Shown here: one piece after another, positions 12,489 through 23,639 of the stretch
How positions within the stretch are numbered: the stretch's first letter is position 1
Layout of the letters: every line of letters starts with the position of its first letter
Source of the DNA: Diphasiastrum complanatum
Lineage: Eukaryota > Streptophyta > Lycopodiopsida > Lycopodiales > Lycopodiaceae
Reading direction: 5' to 3'
DNA: 64,000 bases
NCBI GenBank assembly: GCA_029204225.1
Contig: CM055094.1
Coordinates: 71,277,223-71,341,222, forward strand
Position numbers and translations under genes: made by a program
The notes under the pieces: generated by a model
The model's database searches: none
What the model saw: the letters and a program-made list of their open reading frames with translations, nothing else
Told to the model about the DNA's origin: nothing

Positions 12489-14608
12489 TTTTCACTCATG
12501 ATTCAAACAACAAGAAATCCATCAAATTCAAAGTTCAAGCACCTAAAATTTGTTAAAATTTCCTTGGAACATTCCTTGATTCCTTGAAATTGTTGTTCGA
12601 CCTTCATTTGAATTCGAATTCAAATTTGACTTTAATTTAACAATTCACATTTGACCTTCATTCGACATTCGACATTTGACACTCCAATTTGAACCTCATT
12701 CAAATCTCACGTGTGTCAACCAATATTGTCCAAAGTACTCTTATTGCATCCTTTTAGCAAAAATAGACCACAGTCTCTGTCACACACTTCAAGATGACTT
12801 TTTCATGGGGATCATGTATATATATCAATACACATTAACTGCAATCCAACCATTGGACCTATATTATTCTTGAACAATAGGTTTTGTGTTATTTCTAGAG
12901 ATAGAAGCCTTGCCATCTAAGCTATCTAGTCAAGTAGCCTTTCAATGTAACCATATCTACAAGCTTTCAAGCTGTAGACTCAAGACTCCTTAGAGTTTTA
13001 TTTTTTTATCTTTGTAGTTCGAAAAAAAAAAACACATTCTTTAAACAATTTTCTTAGTGATTAGTCGTCAAACTTAGATCAAGAGCTTGATCTCTATCAG
13101 GCTCAGTTTTAATAATACTAGAACATAGGTGATAATTGCATTTCAAAGCTAATTTTTTAGGTCAAGAATGCCAAATACTAGCACCATCAACAATTGGATA
13201 CGATAGCGTATAGGTACCCCAAGCTATCCATAAGAATCATGAATGGAAATTGCCACTCTCAAAAACTGGCTCCAGTGGCATAGAAGAGAGAGCACTAAGA
13301 ATATCACCACATGAAGTATTTTGGTAACCTTAATCATATTCAACAACATCGTGCTCACAAGAACTGGTGAAATGAATGAGGAACTAACATAGAACAGAGA
13401 GGACATTGGCATATGTGCCAACCACAGCTAGGAACATGAATCTTCGATAAGTCAGAGAAGTGTCATATTTCCCTAACAAAAGTAGAGGGAAGAGAGTTTG
13501 ACCCTAAGAAATGTGTGCCTCATCAGACAAGTCATGAACGTCAGTGGAAAAACCTTATTTGGTGACTCTAGATATGCATGCTCTACCATTTGGGCTCCAT
13601 TTTTAGCATCTGGAACAATACTAAGAATGGAGGAATATTGATGAAATGATGTATCCGAGCATACCTAATCTCGATCCACTAAACCCTCATGAGAACCAAG
13701 ATGATCCTTTGCCCCATTTGGTGCATGCAACCCCTTCACATCTGGAGCATCAAGTGTTTTTGGCCGAAAACTCTACTGCAACTAGAATCGTTCTGGGCTA
13801 TCAATTGCTCATGTACCTAGTGTATTTTGAATTCACACACCAAATGCAATTTTAGAAGCTTCTCTTTGGCAACAATATTTGACTCATATTGGTTTCACAT
13901 AATGTTCCACATCTTTGATGCTAAGGTAATAAGGCTTACCTCTATGAATGCACAATCACCCAGCTTTCTCATGAGAAAATGATGTGTCTTTGTGATTTGT
14001 GTGCCAGTCCTTCTTGACTACTACTTCTATGTGCTCTCCTCACATTTTCTTCCTTGTCCATAGTGGATATTTTGGCATTTCTAATGTGTAATTGGGCTTG
14101 ATTATCAGGCATAACCAAGCTCCTTTAAATGTTGATGTAAGCACAAAGAGGTAAAGGCCTGTTGTTGTAGCTCTATAGCAAAATTGAAAGAAACCAAAAC
14201 TCTCACTACACATTAGAACCGGCTGGCTTTGGCCAAAAGCCTGGCTAGCCCTACTAAGCTTGTCCAGTTCCACAATAACTATCTCCCACTAATATTATTC
14301 AACTAGAGAACCTTTGAGCCTCCTTTTTCTAGATGTGTGTGTCCCCTCCATTGACTACCCATAATGTGAGTGGCTATGTTCCTCCTTAGTCTTGACTACT
14401 AGTGATGGACTTGGATGAAGGGGCATCGAGACCAAGGTTCTCCCTTTGCTACAATCTCATGTCAAGTGTCAAAATTGCCACCCTACCTATGAAAATATAG
14501 ATTGAAATTACAATGGATCCTTCGCAGCATTCAAGAGAATATGTTAGTCAAAACAAGAAAGATGTAGACAGCTGTTATGTTGAGTTGGTTGAAACTTCCT
14601 TTTCTTTC
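12489..14608 (+). repeat. 2.1-kb dispersed repeat, copy 1 (second copy at 55,603-57,713)
   Basis: The sequence from 'tttcactcatgattcaaac' to 'gttgaaacttcctttt' recurs in the same orientation at 55,603-57,713 with scattered substitutions and small indels. Neither copy has a convincing gene: short frames (for example 13,224-13,421 minus and 14,040-14,273 minus) are kept in both copies but show no known domain. Left of this copy is unassigned sequence; the other copy abuts a hAT fragment. It may be a non-autonomous element or a passenger segment. Confidence 0.8.
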
Positions 14609-14691
14609 CTTGAGGTGTAGACTTTAGTCTCTCACAAATAAGGACATACAAGAGAGAGAAAAAAGCCTGCCCACACCATGAATGATTACAC

Positions 14692-14698
<7 letters not shown>

Positions 14699-14774
<76 letters not shown>
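14699..14774 (+). repeat. (AG)n microsatellite
   Basis: A simple AG tract of about 37 units, just right of the 2.1-kb repeat copy. Confidence 0.95.
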
Positions 14775-15262
14775 AATGAAATCATTGCATTAGTGTATGT
14801 TGTTAGTGAAATCTTATGTACAACAAGTTCCTACTGTATATGTGCAACAATTTACTTACACTAGCATCATAATGTACATTATGTCTATCTTAATAAGATA
14901 GCCAAGTTTGGAGCAAGAATTTCCCTTTTCCACAACAAATTAAAACTTGAGCTTGGTTCGGTCTTTGTACTACATATACAACTCAGGATAGTTTGGGGCC
15001 AAGCAAAATAAAATACCATTTGTCATTAGCTCAAATGTTACAAATAGATGTTTATCACCGAAAAACCTGATTTGCAAGATTGTGGGCTATCAGCTCAATG
15101 TTACAAGCAAGACTCTATCCATCAAACACCTATTTGCTTTATTGCATGCCACCATCAGCTCATTGTTACAAACAAGGGTTTATCTACAAACACTAAATTT
15201 CAACTTTTTCTACTTTGTCTGAAATCAATCTCACTATCAAGGTTACACCTTTTGAATACTCA

Positions 15263-15389
15263 AATGACATATCTCATCCCCTGAATTTGGTGATTGAATG
15301 CAGGCTTATGCTGCAGAAATTTGCAATCGTGAGTATCAAGCTTTCATTTTATATGTGGTGAGTATTGTATGCCTGTCTCCCCCCTCCCC

Positions 15390-15486
<97 letters not shown>

Positions 15487-15870
15487 AATCACCAACCAAT
15501 TCACAAATATATCAACAAAGAATCAAGTTTCCCTTGTGATATTTTAAGATTTCAGATGATAATTTCTTGAAACACGATTCTAGTGGTGGTTTTCAGATGG
15601 TAGGTATGGGTGCTTGAAGTCTCCTATTATGCATGAGAATTAACCTTATACATGGAAAACATGCACATGGTAAATGGTCAAAGTAGGTTGTAAATCATAC
15701 TAAATTGCAGATGTTGCAATTGTTCATAAAAAGCTTACTCTTTTAAATCTGATGTTTTCAGCCTGCTATCAAATATCCTAAGTTGTTCACAAACCCTACA
15801 CTTTAACGGTAAGTTTGCTTACTTTTCATTGGATATGAATTTGATTCATGTTCAGTATTGGTCCTTAAGC
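15263..15870 (+). repeat. Duplicated exon-bearing block, copy 1
   Basis: This block recurs at 16,161-17,420. It includes a candidate exon at 15,304-15,357: a GCAG acceptor, exactly 18 codons in phase 0 (AYAAEICNREYQAFILYV) and a GTGAG donor. A (CT)n(TA)n tract (about 15,398-15,484) follows inside the putative intron. I do not recognise the protein. The block then runs through 'cttgtgatattttaagattt...' to a region rich in direct sub-repeats (ttgattcatgtt[ct]agtatt) at 15,838-15,890. Confidence 0.6.
15398..15484 (+). repeat. (CT)n(TA)n compound microsatellite
   Basis: About a dozen CT units run directly into about 30 TA units. A similar but shorter compound tract lies at the equivalent place in the second block copy (16,283-16,343). 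Confidence 0.95.
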
Positions 15871-16160
15871 ATTGATTCATGTTTAGTATTTGACACCTGC
15901 TACCTAGTTCATATACCTAGTGAAAAGGCCTAAATTCCTCTTTTCAAATACAAGACAAAGCAAATAAAGAGACCCCTTTTGCCAAACCAAGGTTCTCACA
16001 AAAGCATAACTTGTATAGTTGGTGTGACAAGCAGATGCATACAATGAATAGGATTTGCACATTGATCAAATTTTTTCAGCTGAGAATGTGATAGATTGGG
16101 ATATGCTTATGGTAGATTTGAATATGCTTATTAGCATAGAATGCCAAAAGATTGTCATAG

Positions 16161-16281
16161 AATGACATATCTCATCCCCTGAATTTGGTGATTGAATGCA
16201 GGCTTATGCTTTAGAAATTTGCAATCGTGAGTATCAAGCTTTCATTTTATATGTGGTGAGTATTGTATGCCTCCCCCCCCT

Positions 16282-16346
<65 letters not shown>

Positions 16347-17420
16347 AATCTCCAACCAAAACCTCATACCACTGTCATCTGATAACTAGAATATACATAG
16401 GATTAAAACCTACACGTAACTATCACGAGTTTCAAAAGATAGTATAGGAAAATTACAAGAATCCTCTTCAATATGTATCTACAATCAAAATTCTTTACTA
16501 CTCATGAAAAACATAAAAGTATGATATTTTTTATTTTTCCTACCACCACGGTAGTTCAATTTATCTCTATTTACTTTTCAACCCCCATTTTGACAAGCTT
16601 CTTTGGTTCCTCAATGGAAATGATGATTTTAGAAGCCAATAGACACTACACTATTAAGAGCTAATCAATTTACATGGGACATGTGTTCGAGAGGGTCAAT
16701 ATCTTCTTCTTGAGTTTTTCCTTCTTGAGAATATAAAGAGACAATCTGATTTTCCTTGAGCAATATTATGTTAGAACTAACTTTTTGATAGCAAACAAAT
16801 GGTATCTTTTACAAACTTCTTGAAAATGCATTCGAGGTTGTGCTCACCAATTTTCTTTAGTGCATGCAAAAGCTTACACACGTGTACATTGTACACGAGC
16901 AACATAAGGTTTTTCTCCAGTCGAAACTTTCTCAGGAGCTTTTTTCTAAACATTTATAACTGTCATATTTTCAGCCCATGTGTCAAAGTTTGAATTTATC
17001 CATTACCTTTGCTTGCTGCACACAAACACAAGAATGTCAAGGCTTCACAAATATATGTAAAAACCAACAAAGAATCAAGTTTCCCTTGTGATATTCTAAG
17101 ATTTTAGATGATAATTTCTTGAAACACAATTCTAGTGGTGGTTTTCAGATGGCAGGTATGGGTGCTTGAAGTCTCCTATTATGCATGAGAATTAACCTTA
17201 TACATGGAAAACATGCACATGGTAAATGGTCAAAGTAGGTTGTAAGTCATTCTAAATTGTAGATATTGCAATTGCTCATAAAAAGCTTACTCTTTTAAAT
17301 CTGATGTTTTCGGCCTACTATCAAATATCCTAAGTTGTTCACAAACCCTATTTTTAGTAGTAAGTTTGCTTACTTTTCATTGGATATGAATTTGATTCAT
17401 GTTTAGTATTGGTCCTTAAG
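16161..17420 (+). repeat. Duplicated exon-bearing block, copy 2, split by an insertion
   Basis: 16,161-16,345 matches 15,263-15,495, including the 18-codon exon (now 16,202-16,255, with one Ala to Leu change) and the (CT)n(TA)n tract. 17,040-17,420 matches 15,500-15,870. The intervening 0.7 kb is absent from copy 1. The second copy therefore arose by duplication and then received an insertion, or copy 1 lost it. Confidence 0.6.
16346..17039. other. 0.7-kb insertion relative to the first block copy
   Basis: This sequence interrupts the second copy of the exon-bearing block. It holds only short frames (16,473-16,664; 16,799-16,993) with no known domain. I could not define terminal repeats or a target-site duplication, so its nature is open. 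Confidence 0.4.
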
Positions 17421-17870
17421 GGCAACCGCTGATTTTAGGTAAACGTTTTGTAGTCTAAAAAACCTATTGTGCTGCTACTGATTGAGGGTATTGAAAATTA
17501 ATGTTGATGAAATGTCTGCCACTATAGGTTTCCATACACACTTCCATGTCTTCTCATTTCCGTATATGTTGTTGCACTACTTGCAATCACTTCTCACATG
17601 CCAGTATATCATGATTTTCCTTATAATTCTGGTTTCTGTTGTGTTCTTGAATGTATGAATGAACGTGCAAGATAGTTTTGCTATAGTAGCCGAGCATAGC
17701 AGTCTGGAATAGTTTATTTGTATGTGCATGAGAGCATGGTCCGTAAATGATTTTCCTTGAATTGAACAGCTGAAATTTATCTTAACTTGCACATGAGGTT
17801 TTTGTGCTAGTTTGAAGATCTTTGCCAAAGGTGGCCTAATTGATGGTCCTAGTCACTTTCTTTTACGGAT
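17421..17870. other. Unassigned sequence
   Basis: No recognised gene or repeat between the exon-bearing block and repeat family R. Confidence 0.35.
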
Positions 17871-18898
17871 AGGTGAGCTGCATGGTTATATTCACAGTTG
17901 TCTCCAGGTTGCATCACATGTTGTTACTATCCATCGTTATTTGTTAAGCAAGATGCAACTTTTGGTTAGATCCAGTTGGAGTCTAGTTGCACTATAGGTG
18001 GACAAATTCTTGGGGAGCTATCAGTGGGTAATGGATACTTGGTGATCAGATGGTACAAGGTACAGGGCGAGGGAGCTATCCTACCTGATATGCTATGGAT
18101 CTTGGGTAAGTTGTTCATCACGATAGTGGATCTAGTTTGCATTCGCTTTGGTTTGGATTGACATGATGGATGTGTGGTGAGATAGACTCCTTGGTGGGAG
18201 GCCTATGTACTGGTCAAATCAGAGTTGGCAACGTCAAGCATGGGAAGTTGAGTTTGCATGAGATGTAGGAGAGGCAAATCATCATCAGTATCTCTGGGAG
18301 ATGGGCGACCTACTCAGGTATAGCCTATGGTGAGTTTTGCTTACATTCATTCAGTGAGTCCTTGGTAGACTCTTGTGCTTGGAGCATGAGAAATAGATGG
18401 GGATCAGCTTTCAGGACTTATTGGACAGTTTGATATGCTTAAACATGAGGGCATCTTGGTTACAGGTGCAAGCCATGGTTGAGGACTTGATCTGATGACC
18501 AGTGGTGTAGCAGCAGATATAGAGGTGGCCAATGTATTGGTATGACATGATATCATATATGAGCAGGCCTTGGTCATGTATTTGACACTTTATCATTCAT
18601 GTTGGTTTGCATGAGTGTGTGTGGGCTTTGCATGTTACCTTGTCATGAGGGTCTAGATCTGAGTCAGAGTTGTATGTGCTTCTGCATCTTTCCTTTAAAA
18701 TCCTATATATGATAGATAGAAAGATTTCATAATTGATATAGAGAATATTAGTGTTCAAGTTGGATGCTTCACTATCACTTATACCAATTTTACATAATGA
18801 GATGAGAAAAACTACATGAAGGAGTACATAGAATCCTAATGGATGGGTTCCTCCATGATTATGCCTATGATATCTTTGTAGAATAGTAGCAACACACC
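17871..18898 (+). repeat. Repeat family R, partial copy R3 (left part)
   Basis: From 'aggtgagctgcatgg' to 'gtagcaacacacctttttt' this matches R1 at about 47,568-48,556 in the same orientation, and R2 at about 58,135-59,125 inverted. In R1 the sequence leads directly into a gypsy gag; here that gag is missing and a solo LTR follows. This portion is probably the 5' region or LTR of the gypsy-type element whose gag starts near 48,600. Confidence 0.75.
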
Positions 18899-18910
18899 TT
18901 TTTTAGGTGT

Positions 18911-19828
18911 TGTTGTAAAGCTGACTCAGGTGCACCCAACGTGCCCTGTAAGACTCTAAGGGGTGACACTCCCTAAGGTCCCAGAGCAAGTTAGAACGTC
19001 AAGGACTGAGCCTCCGACCTGTGGTGAGCCAGTCAAGTAGTCACAAGTCATGAGCTAGCTCTGGAGCTCGAGTCATGGCCTAGTCAGGAAGCAAGTTGAT
19101 TCTGCCACCGGAACGGCTCCCGGGACCCATGTCCGGGAGCCAGACTGATTCTGCCAGGCTTGTCAGGCTTAATCAGCAAAATAAAAACTAAGTCCCAAAA
19201 AGCGTGCTTTACCAGAAAGCACTATGTTTCAGAACAGAGGGGGTGCGCCGAATCACAGCAAAACTATAGGGGGAGTCCGGCAGACAGAAACTTGGGCAGC
19301 TCAACCAGCGCCAGGAATCCAGTCGCCAGGTCTCAGCTCCCTCTACCAGCACGAGCCAGGCACAATGCCCAGCACGTGTTGGTGGCCCCGAGACCGGTCA
19401 GTCTATGTATGAATGTAACCTCTTCCAAATCTAATAAAGTTGATCCTTGGGGATGATTACCATTTTGGTTTCGCCTCCGGGCCTGGTCCAAGTGGAAGGA
19501 CCCTTACTACAACCTTTTTGCGTCGCTGGCGCCTAAGGGTCCCTGTCATCGACATGGGGCTTGCCGCTATGCCAATTGGTCAGTTTGGCGACCACTATGC
19601 CTTGGGTTTCATGTGTGGCTTGTCTTTGCCTTTGGTTACCTTTTGGGGACGGATTCTGAGTTGGCTTTCGGGCTGGTTGGGATTCCAGTTTTCTTAAGTC
19701 TGAATGGTTAAGCTTGTTACGTTTCTGAGTTGGCTTTTACGTAAGTGCATGATGGATGAATGTTAGACTTAAGCGCGTGTTGGGGAAACCGCTCAAGTCC
19801 CAGCGCCCTTTGAGGCGCCGGCGCAACA
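18911..19828 (+). mobile_element. Solo LTR with 5-bp target-site duplication (ggtgt)
   Basis: A 918-bp unit starts TGTTGTAAAG and ends GGCGCAACA, so its ends form TGTTG...CAACA inverted termini. It is flanked by GGTGT at 18,906-18,910 and GGTGT at 19,829-19,833. Base composition is visibly more GC-rich than the flanks. No retroelement coding sequence lies inside; the 19,160-19,697 frames are incidental. It is the product of LTR-LTR recombination of an element inserted into a rearranged copy of family R. The superfamily cannot be named without the internal region. Confidence 0.85.
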
Positions 19829-20790
19829 GGTGTAAATAGCTTTACAAATATCATCGATTTCTCACATTAATCATTTTGCAAAGAATTCATGTAATCCAGC
19901 GGAACATATTTTCTTTCCATACCAGACTTCCCATCTTCCCGTTCATTCTCTGTGATAAACACCTTTAAACTCACTCGTCCCTTCCATAGGTGCCGGTGAT
20001 TTTCACTCTCACGTAACCGGTGAAATCGACGTAGAGGATTGAGATCGCCTAAGAATATTTTCTTTGCAGTTGAAACTTATTGAAACTTACGATGAAGCAG
20101 CACGATAGTTGTGGGCCCGTGTGACATATGTGAAGCAAACACGTCATTCGTTATTCCTATTTGATGATAGTTGTGGGCCCGTGTAATTACCACGAAAAAT
20201 CTCATTTGCAAAACACCCTGGTTGAACCACAGTAAGTCAGAGCAATGGTGACAAGTTAATGGCTCGAGTTATTGGCAATTCAAGGTCTGATTTTGCAGGA
20301 GGCCTATTCCACTTATAATCCCGTGTAATCGCTCGAGGCCTATTCCAGCGATTCGGGATTTGGGCAGCTAGTTGAAGGCAGCTGCTGGCAGCTGCGATCG
20401 TGGATGCATGCTGACATGAAGACGTCGGAATGGCTGGCCAGCATTAGCGGTATCAGGAGCTATGCCCGCTTAGAATCTACATCCCGTATCGTGTATATCC
20501 TCCAGACTCTGGAGTCTGGAGAATTGCTTTTTCAATAATAGCCGGATCTGTTCCATAGGCCAGCTATGTGTAATAAACGTAGAAGATCGCGTACATGCAA
20601 TTACGAGTATAACTGTGCGCTATCCCGTGTCGCTACAGTGTAGAATTGCAAGGTGGAGCGGACGTGCACGGTGCCTTCCCAGCCTTGGAGTTTGACGGTC
20701 AAGGCTGCCTGTCATGCATTTTTTTCATGACGGTTTTGATACGCGGGTGACGGCTTAATAAAACATTTGACTTTCAAGACCACAACATAG
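19829..20790 (+). repeat. Repeat family R, partial copy R3 (right part)
   Basis: From 'ggtgtaaatagctttacaaa' onward this matches the third R copy at about 53,132-54,490. It carries one and a half units of a roughly 66-bp minisatellite (20,105-20,195) where the other copy has about three, and one unit of a tail repeat where the other has two. A conserved stretch encoding MKTSEWLASISGIRSYARL (about 20,416) is open in both copies but is not recognised. Confidence 0.75.
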
Positions 20791-21356
20791 GGTAAAAAAC
20801 ACCAAGTGGCTACATGGTCCATGTTTTATGTGTATGCACCGAGTCAAAAAATTAGCCTTGGAAAGATCATAAAATCGAAATTTTGCCCTATATCCGAATG
20901 TCATCAAATTTTTTGTTAAAAACTTGACAGAAACTAAAGCATGATTTGACTAAAGTAATGCTAGACATTTTACTAGGAAAATAAGTACTACCTTTTTCTC
21001 TTATGCACTTTTACAGCTCACAAGAGCACTATTAGATGAATTACCAATGCACACAATTGCTACTTCTCAAGGTTAGCCACTTATTTGACTGAAACTCTTG
21101 GTATGCTAACTCCTCTCCTCATGGAGAGAGTAGGCCATAAGGCAACCACATACCAAAGTATTCTAAATGCGGATATTATCCTTTTTGGACAATGTATTTC
21201 ATCTCTTTCACCAAAAATAATTTTTGCTGTCCAGTGATATTGCTATAAGTGAAAATATTGAAATAACGACTTAAGTTGGTCATGGGAATGCAAGCACGTT
21301 GAGTATCGACTTCTTGGCACAATCTAGCTTACTTTATTATTATTACATGTGAAGGC
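20791..21356. other. Unassigned sequence
   Basis: Between R3 and the element D LTR I see no gene, tandem repeat or terminal structure. Confidence 0.35.
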
Positions 21357-22335
21357 TGATGGAGTTAATCTTCACTCCTACTCACCTGAATTCATTGCCT
21401 GAGTACCATCATACTATATAGATATTCTCTCTCTACAACCAACAACAGTCTTGCTCGCACAAGTCGAACAGTCTCTGCATACATCGACTTTGAAACAGAG
21501 CTGGATCAATGTCGACTTAACCGACTCAACTCCATCGACATCAACTTAAGGACAAACGATCAACTTGACTCATCCAACTCCCTTGACGTCCGTCGACTGT
21601 CACCACTCAATAGGAAGCTTTTGCATTGCTTTGTTCGACACAGACTACGTCACCATTCACTTTGCAGTAACTACATCACTTTGTGACTGTGATTCTTATA
21701 ATTGTACTGTAAACTGATGTATGTACACAAATACACAATAAAACAATAGCAACGATGAGAAGAAGAGACTACACATGAATCAGATTCAAGCAACAATAGA
21801 AGCATGAATTAGAGTTCCTTTGTGAACTCCTTTGTATCAGACTATCTGATTCCAAAGGATTAGAGCTTTAGAGAGAGTGAAAGTAGTTCGATTATAGATA
21901 TTATTCAATTTGTACCTAGCACAGTAAGATCACAACATATAGTGCGCTACTACTGTGAGCCATTCTCGGGCATAGGATCATTGTATTATCCAATAACTAA
22001 AACACGGATTCTCTATTTTTTTTATGTGAGTTTGCATTGACGAATGCTTTTTGATCATTTCTTTCTCTAGTACTGATACTCGTTCCATGAATCATTCTAA
22101 ATATCCTACTCAAATGAAGCATGGCTGTCATAGACGTCTAACTGTTTCGCTCCCTTCATGGTTGTCTTTGAGACCTACAAAGATATTCCTTTGCTCGATC
22201 GAAGTAATAGTTTGAATTCACAGTTGCTAAAGGTCTTGTCATAGTTTAACATTGAGCTTTCTCTTGACTGGATATCATATTCAGCAAGTTGTATTAGAGT
22301 TGATAAATATATTCCCAAAATCTTGTATCACCCAA
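21357..22335 (+). mobile_element. 5' LTR of copia element D
   Basis: Starts TGATGGAGTTAATC and runs collinearly, with substantial divergence, with the LTR of element C (35,998-37,059, opposite strand) and its inverted copy (37,142-38,194). Shared words include CCTACTCACCTGAATTCAT, ATGCTTTTTGATCATTTCTTTCTCT-like text and TCTAACTGTTTCGCTCCCTTCATGG. The 3' boundary is placed just before the primer-binding site and is accurate to perhaps 10 bp. Confidence 0.7.
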
Positions 22336-22339
22336 AAAG

Positions 22340-22351
22340 TGGTATTGGAGC
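22340..22351 (+). promoter_or_regulatory. Primer-binding site of element D
   Basis: TGGTATTGGAGC differs by two bases from TGGTATCAGAGC, the usual initiator-Met tRNA primer-binding site of plant copia elements, and sits a few bases right of the LTR end. Confidence 0.65.
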
Positions 22352-22739
22352 ATTCAAGTAAAAAATACTCCTTCAAGGACCCAACAAAGGCATGCTATAA
22401 AGGCATTATTTTTGAAACACACTAACTTAAGTTACTCATGTATGGTGGAGATATTTTTGTCTCTTAGGGATTTGATCTAATGGTGTTCATCATAGGTTAT
22501 ATGTTGCCTTTTAGGGTCATGATATGTTAAATATAGTAAGCCTAGTTTATTTTTGTCTAATATAAATTTCTAGTTTTAGTTATTTTTTGACATTTGTTTA
22601 TGTGACATTTCCATGTGCCTTGTTTACGACAAGTATAAATACCGAGTTGAGACAAATATTTCTCAAGGGTGTCTATTTTGCCATGTAGTGGAACCCCCAG
22701 AAAAGAATGTGTCCATATATGTGATTTTTTGGCAGAATG

Positions 22740-23470
22740 GCAGGATCAGAATAATTTGTACTTGCATAAGCCAACAAATTGGATGAGGTGCCAATTATAG
22801 CATTGGAAGTTTAAAATAAGGAGCATTCTAATTGATAAGGAGCTATGGGTGGTGAGTATCGATCCACGACTTTTATTAATTTTTTCTAGGAGCATGGAAT
22901 CAAGTAACAATTTGCATAGTTAATAGGCCTAAAAACAAAAAGTATAGCTAAAAGGAAGAATTGCACAATTGTTGAAGCTGCTAGGGAAATGTTAGCACAC
23001 ATGGAAATTGCAGACTTGGGTAGAAATACACTACCTTTTTATTGGAGGAGAGAGAATAGGCCCACCACTTACCTCCCAATACACCAAGAGGGTAGGCCCA
23101 TCATTACTAGGGACGTCTTCATTGCATTAGCTCGTGGGTAGCATCTATCAATCTCCCTTCCAAATCCCCCAAAAGTTAAATGTACTACCAAAAGGTACAA
23201 TGAAAAATGGGTTCTTTTTTTGTACCACCAAACCATGCTTTTTAGTCCTAATCACATAATAGATGAGGCATTCAGTAGTAAGAAGCCTAAGATGGATGGT
23301 TTGCATGTATTTGGATGCTGAGTTTATTTTCATCTACCTAAGAGCGAAAGGAGCAGAGGTGACAACTTTGAAGTGTATTTCCACATGATATAATCAGTAG
23401 AGTGTCACTCCATTGGAAGTTCATCTTTAGGATGCCATGAAATGCTCCAAATGGGATGACAATAAAGAAA
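22740..23470 (+). pseudogene. Copia element D: gag N-terminus joined to integrase remnant
   Basis: About 22,760-22,870 reads as the copia Gag N-terminal segment (WKFKIRSILIDKELWVV). From about 22,940 the reading is already integrase: CTIVEAAREMLAHMEIADL, then from 23,250 DEAFSSKKPKMDGLHVFGC and FHLPKSERS. Gag zinc knuckle, protease and the integrase catalytic core are missing, so a large internal deletion fused gag to integrase. Many stops occur. No reverse transcriptase follows; the strand switches to element C at about 23,600. Confidence 0.65.
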
Positions 23471-23639
23471 GCTAGGGACCTTATGTTGTAATGTCTCTTC
23501 AAGCCTCATTAATCACTTTGAACCCATTTTGGAAAATTGTCTCAATTGTTTATGTCATTTTAAGTGTCATGTCCACATTAAATCTGATCTTGGACAAATG
23601 TCCAGTAAGGAGATCAATAGGCCTATCTTGACCCATAAA

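Noticed and set aside
15298-15570. Frame with long Leu-Ser and Tyr-Ile runs
   Set aside because: Most of the frame is the (CT)n(TA)n microsatellite; only the 18-codon exon-like part before it was kept.
19160-19697. Three plus-strand frames of 62-98 codons
   Set aside because: They lie inside the solo LTR, overlap each other and show no domain; GC-rich composition lengthens chance frames.
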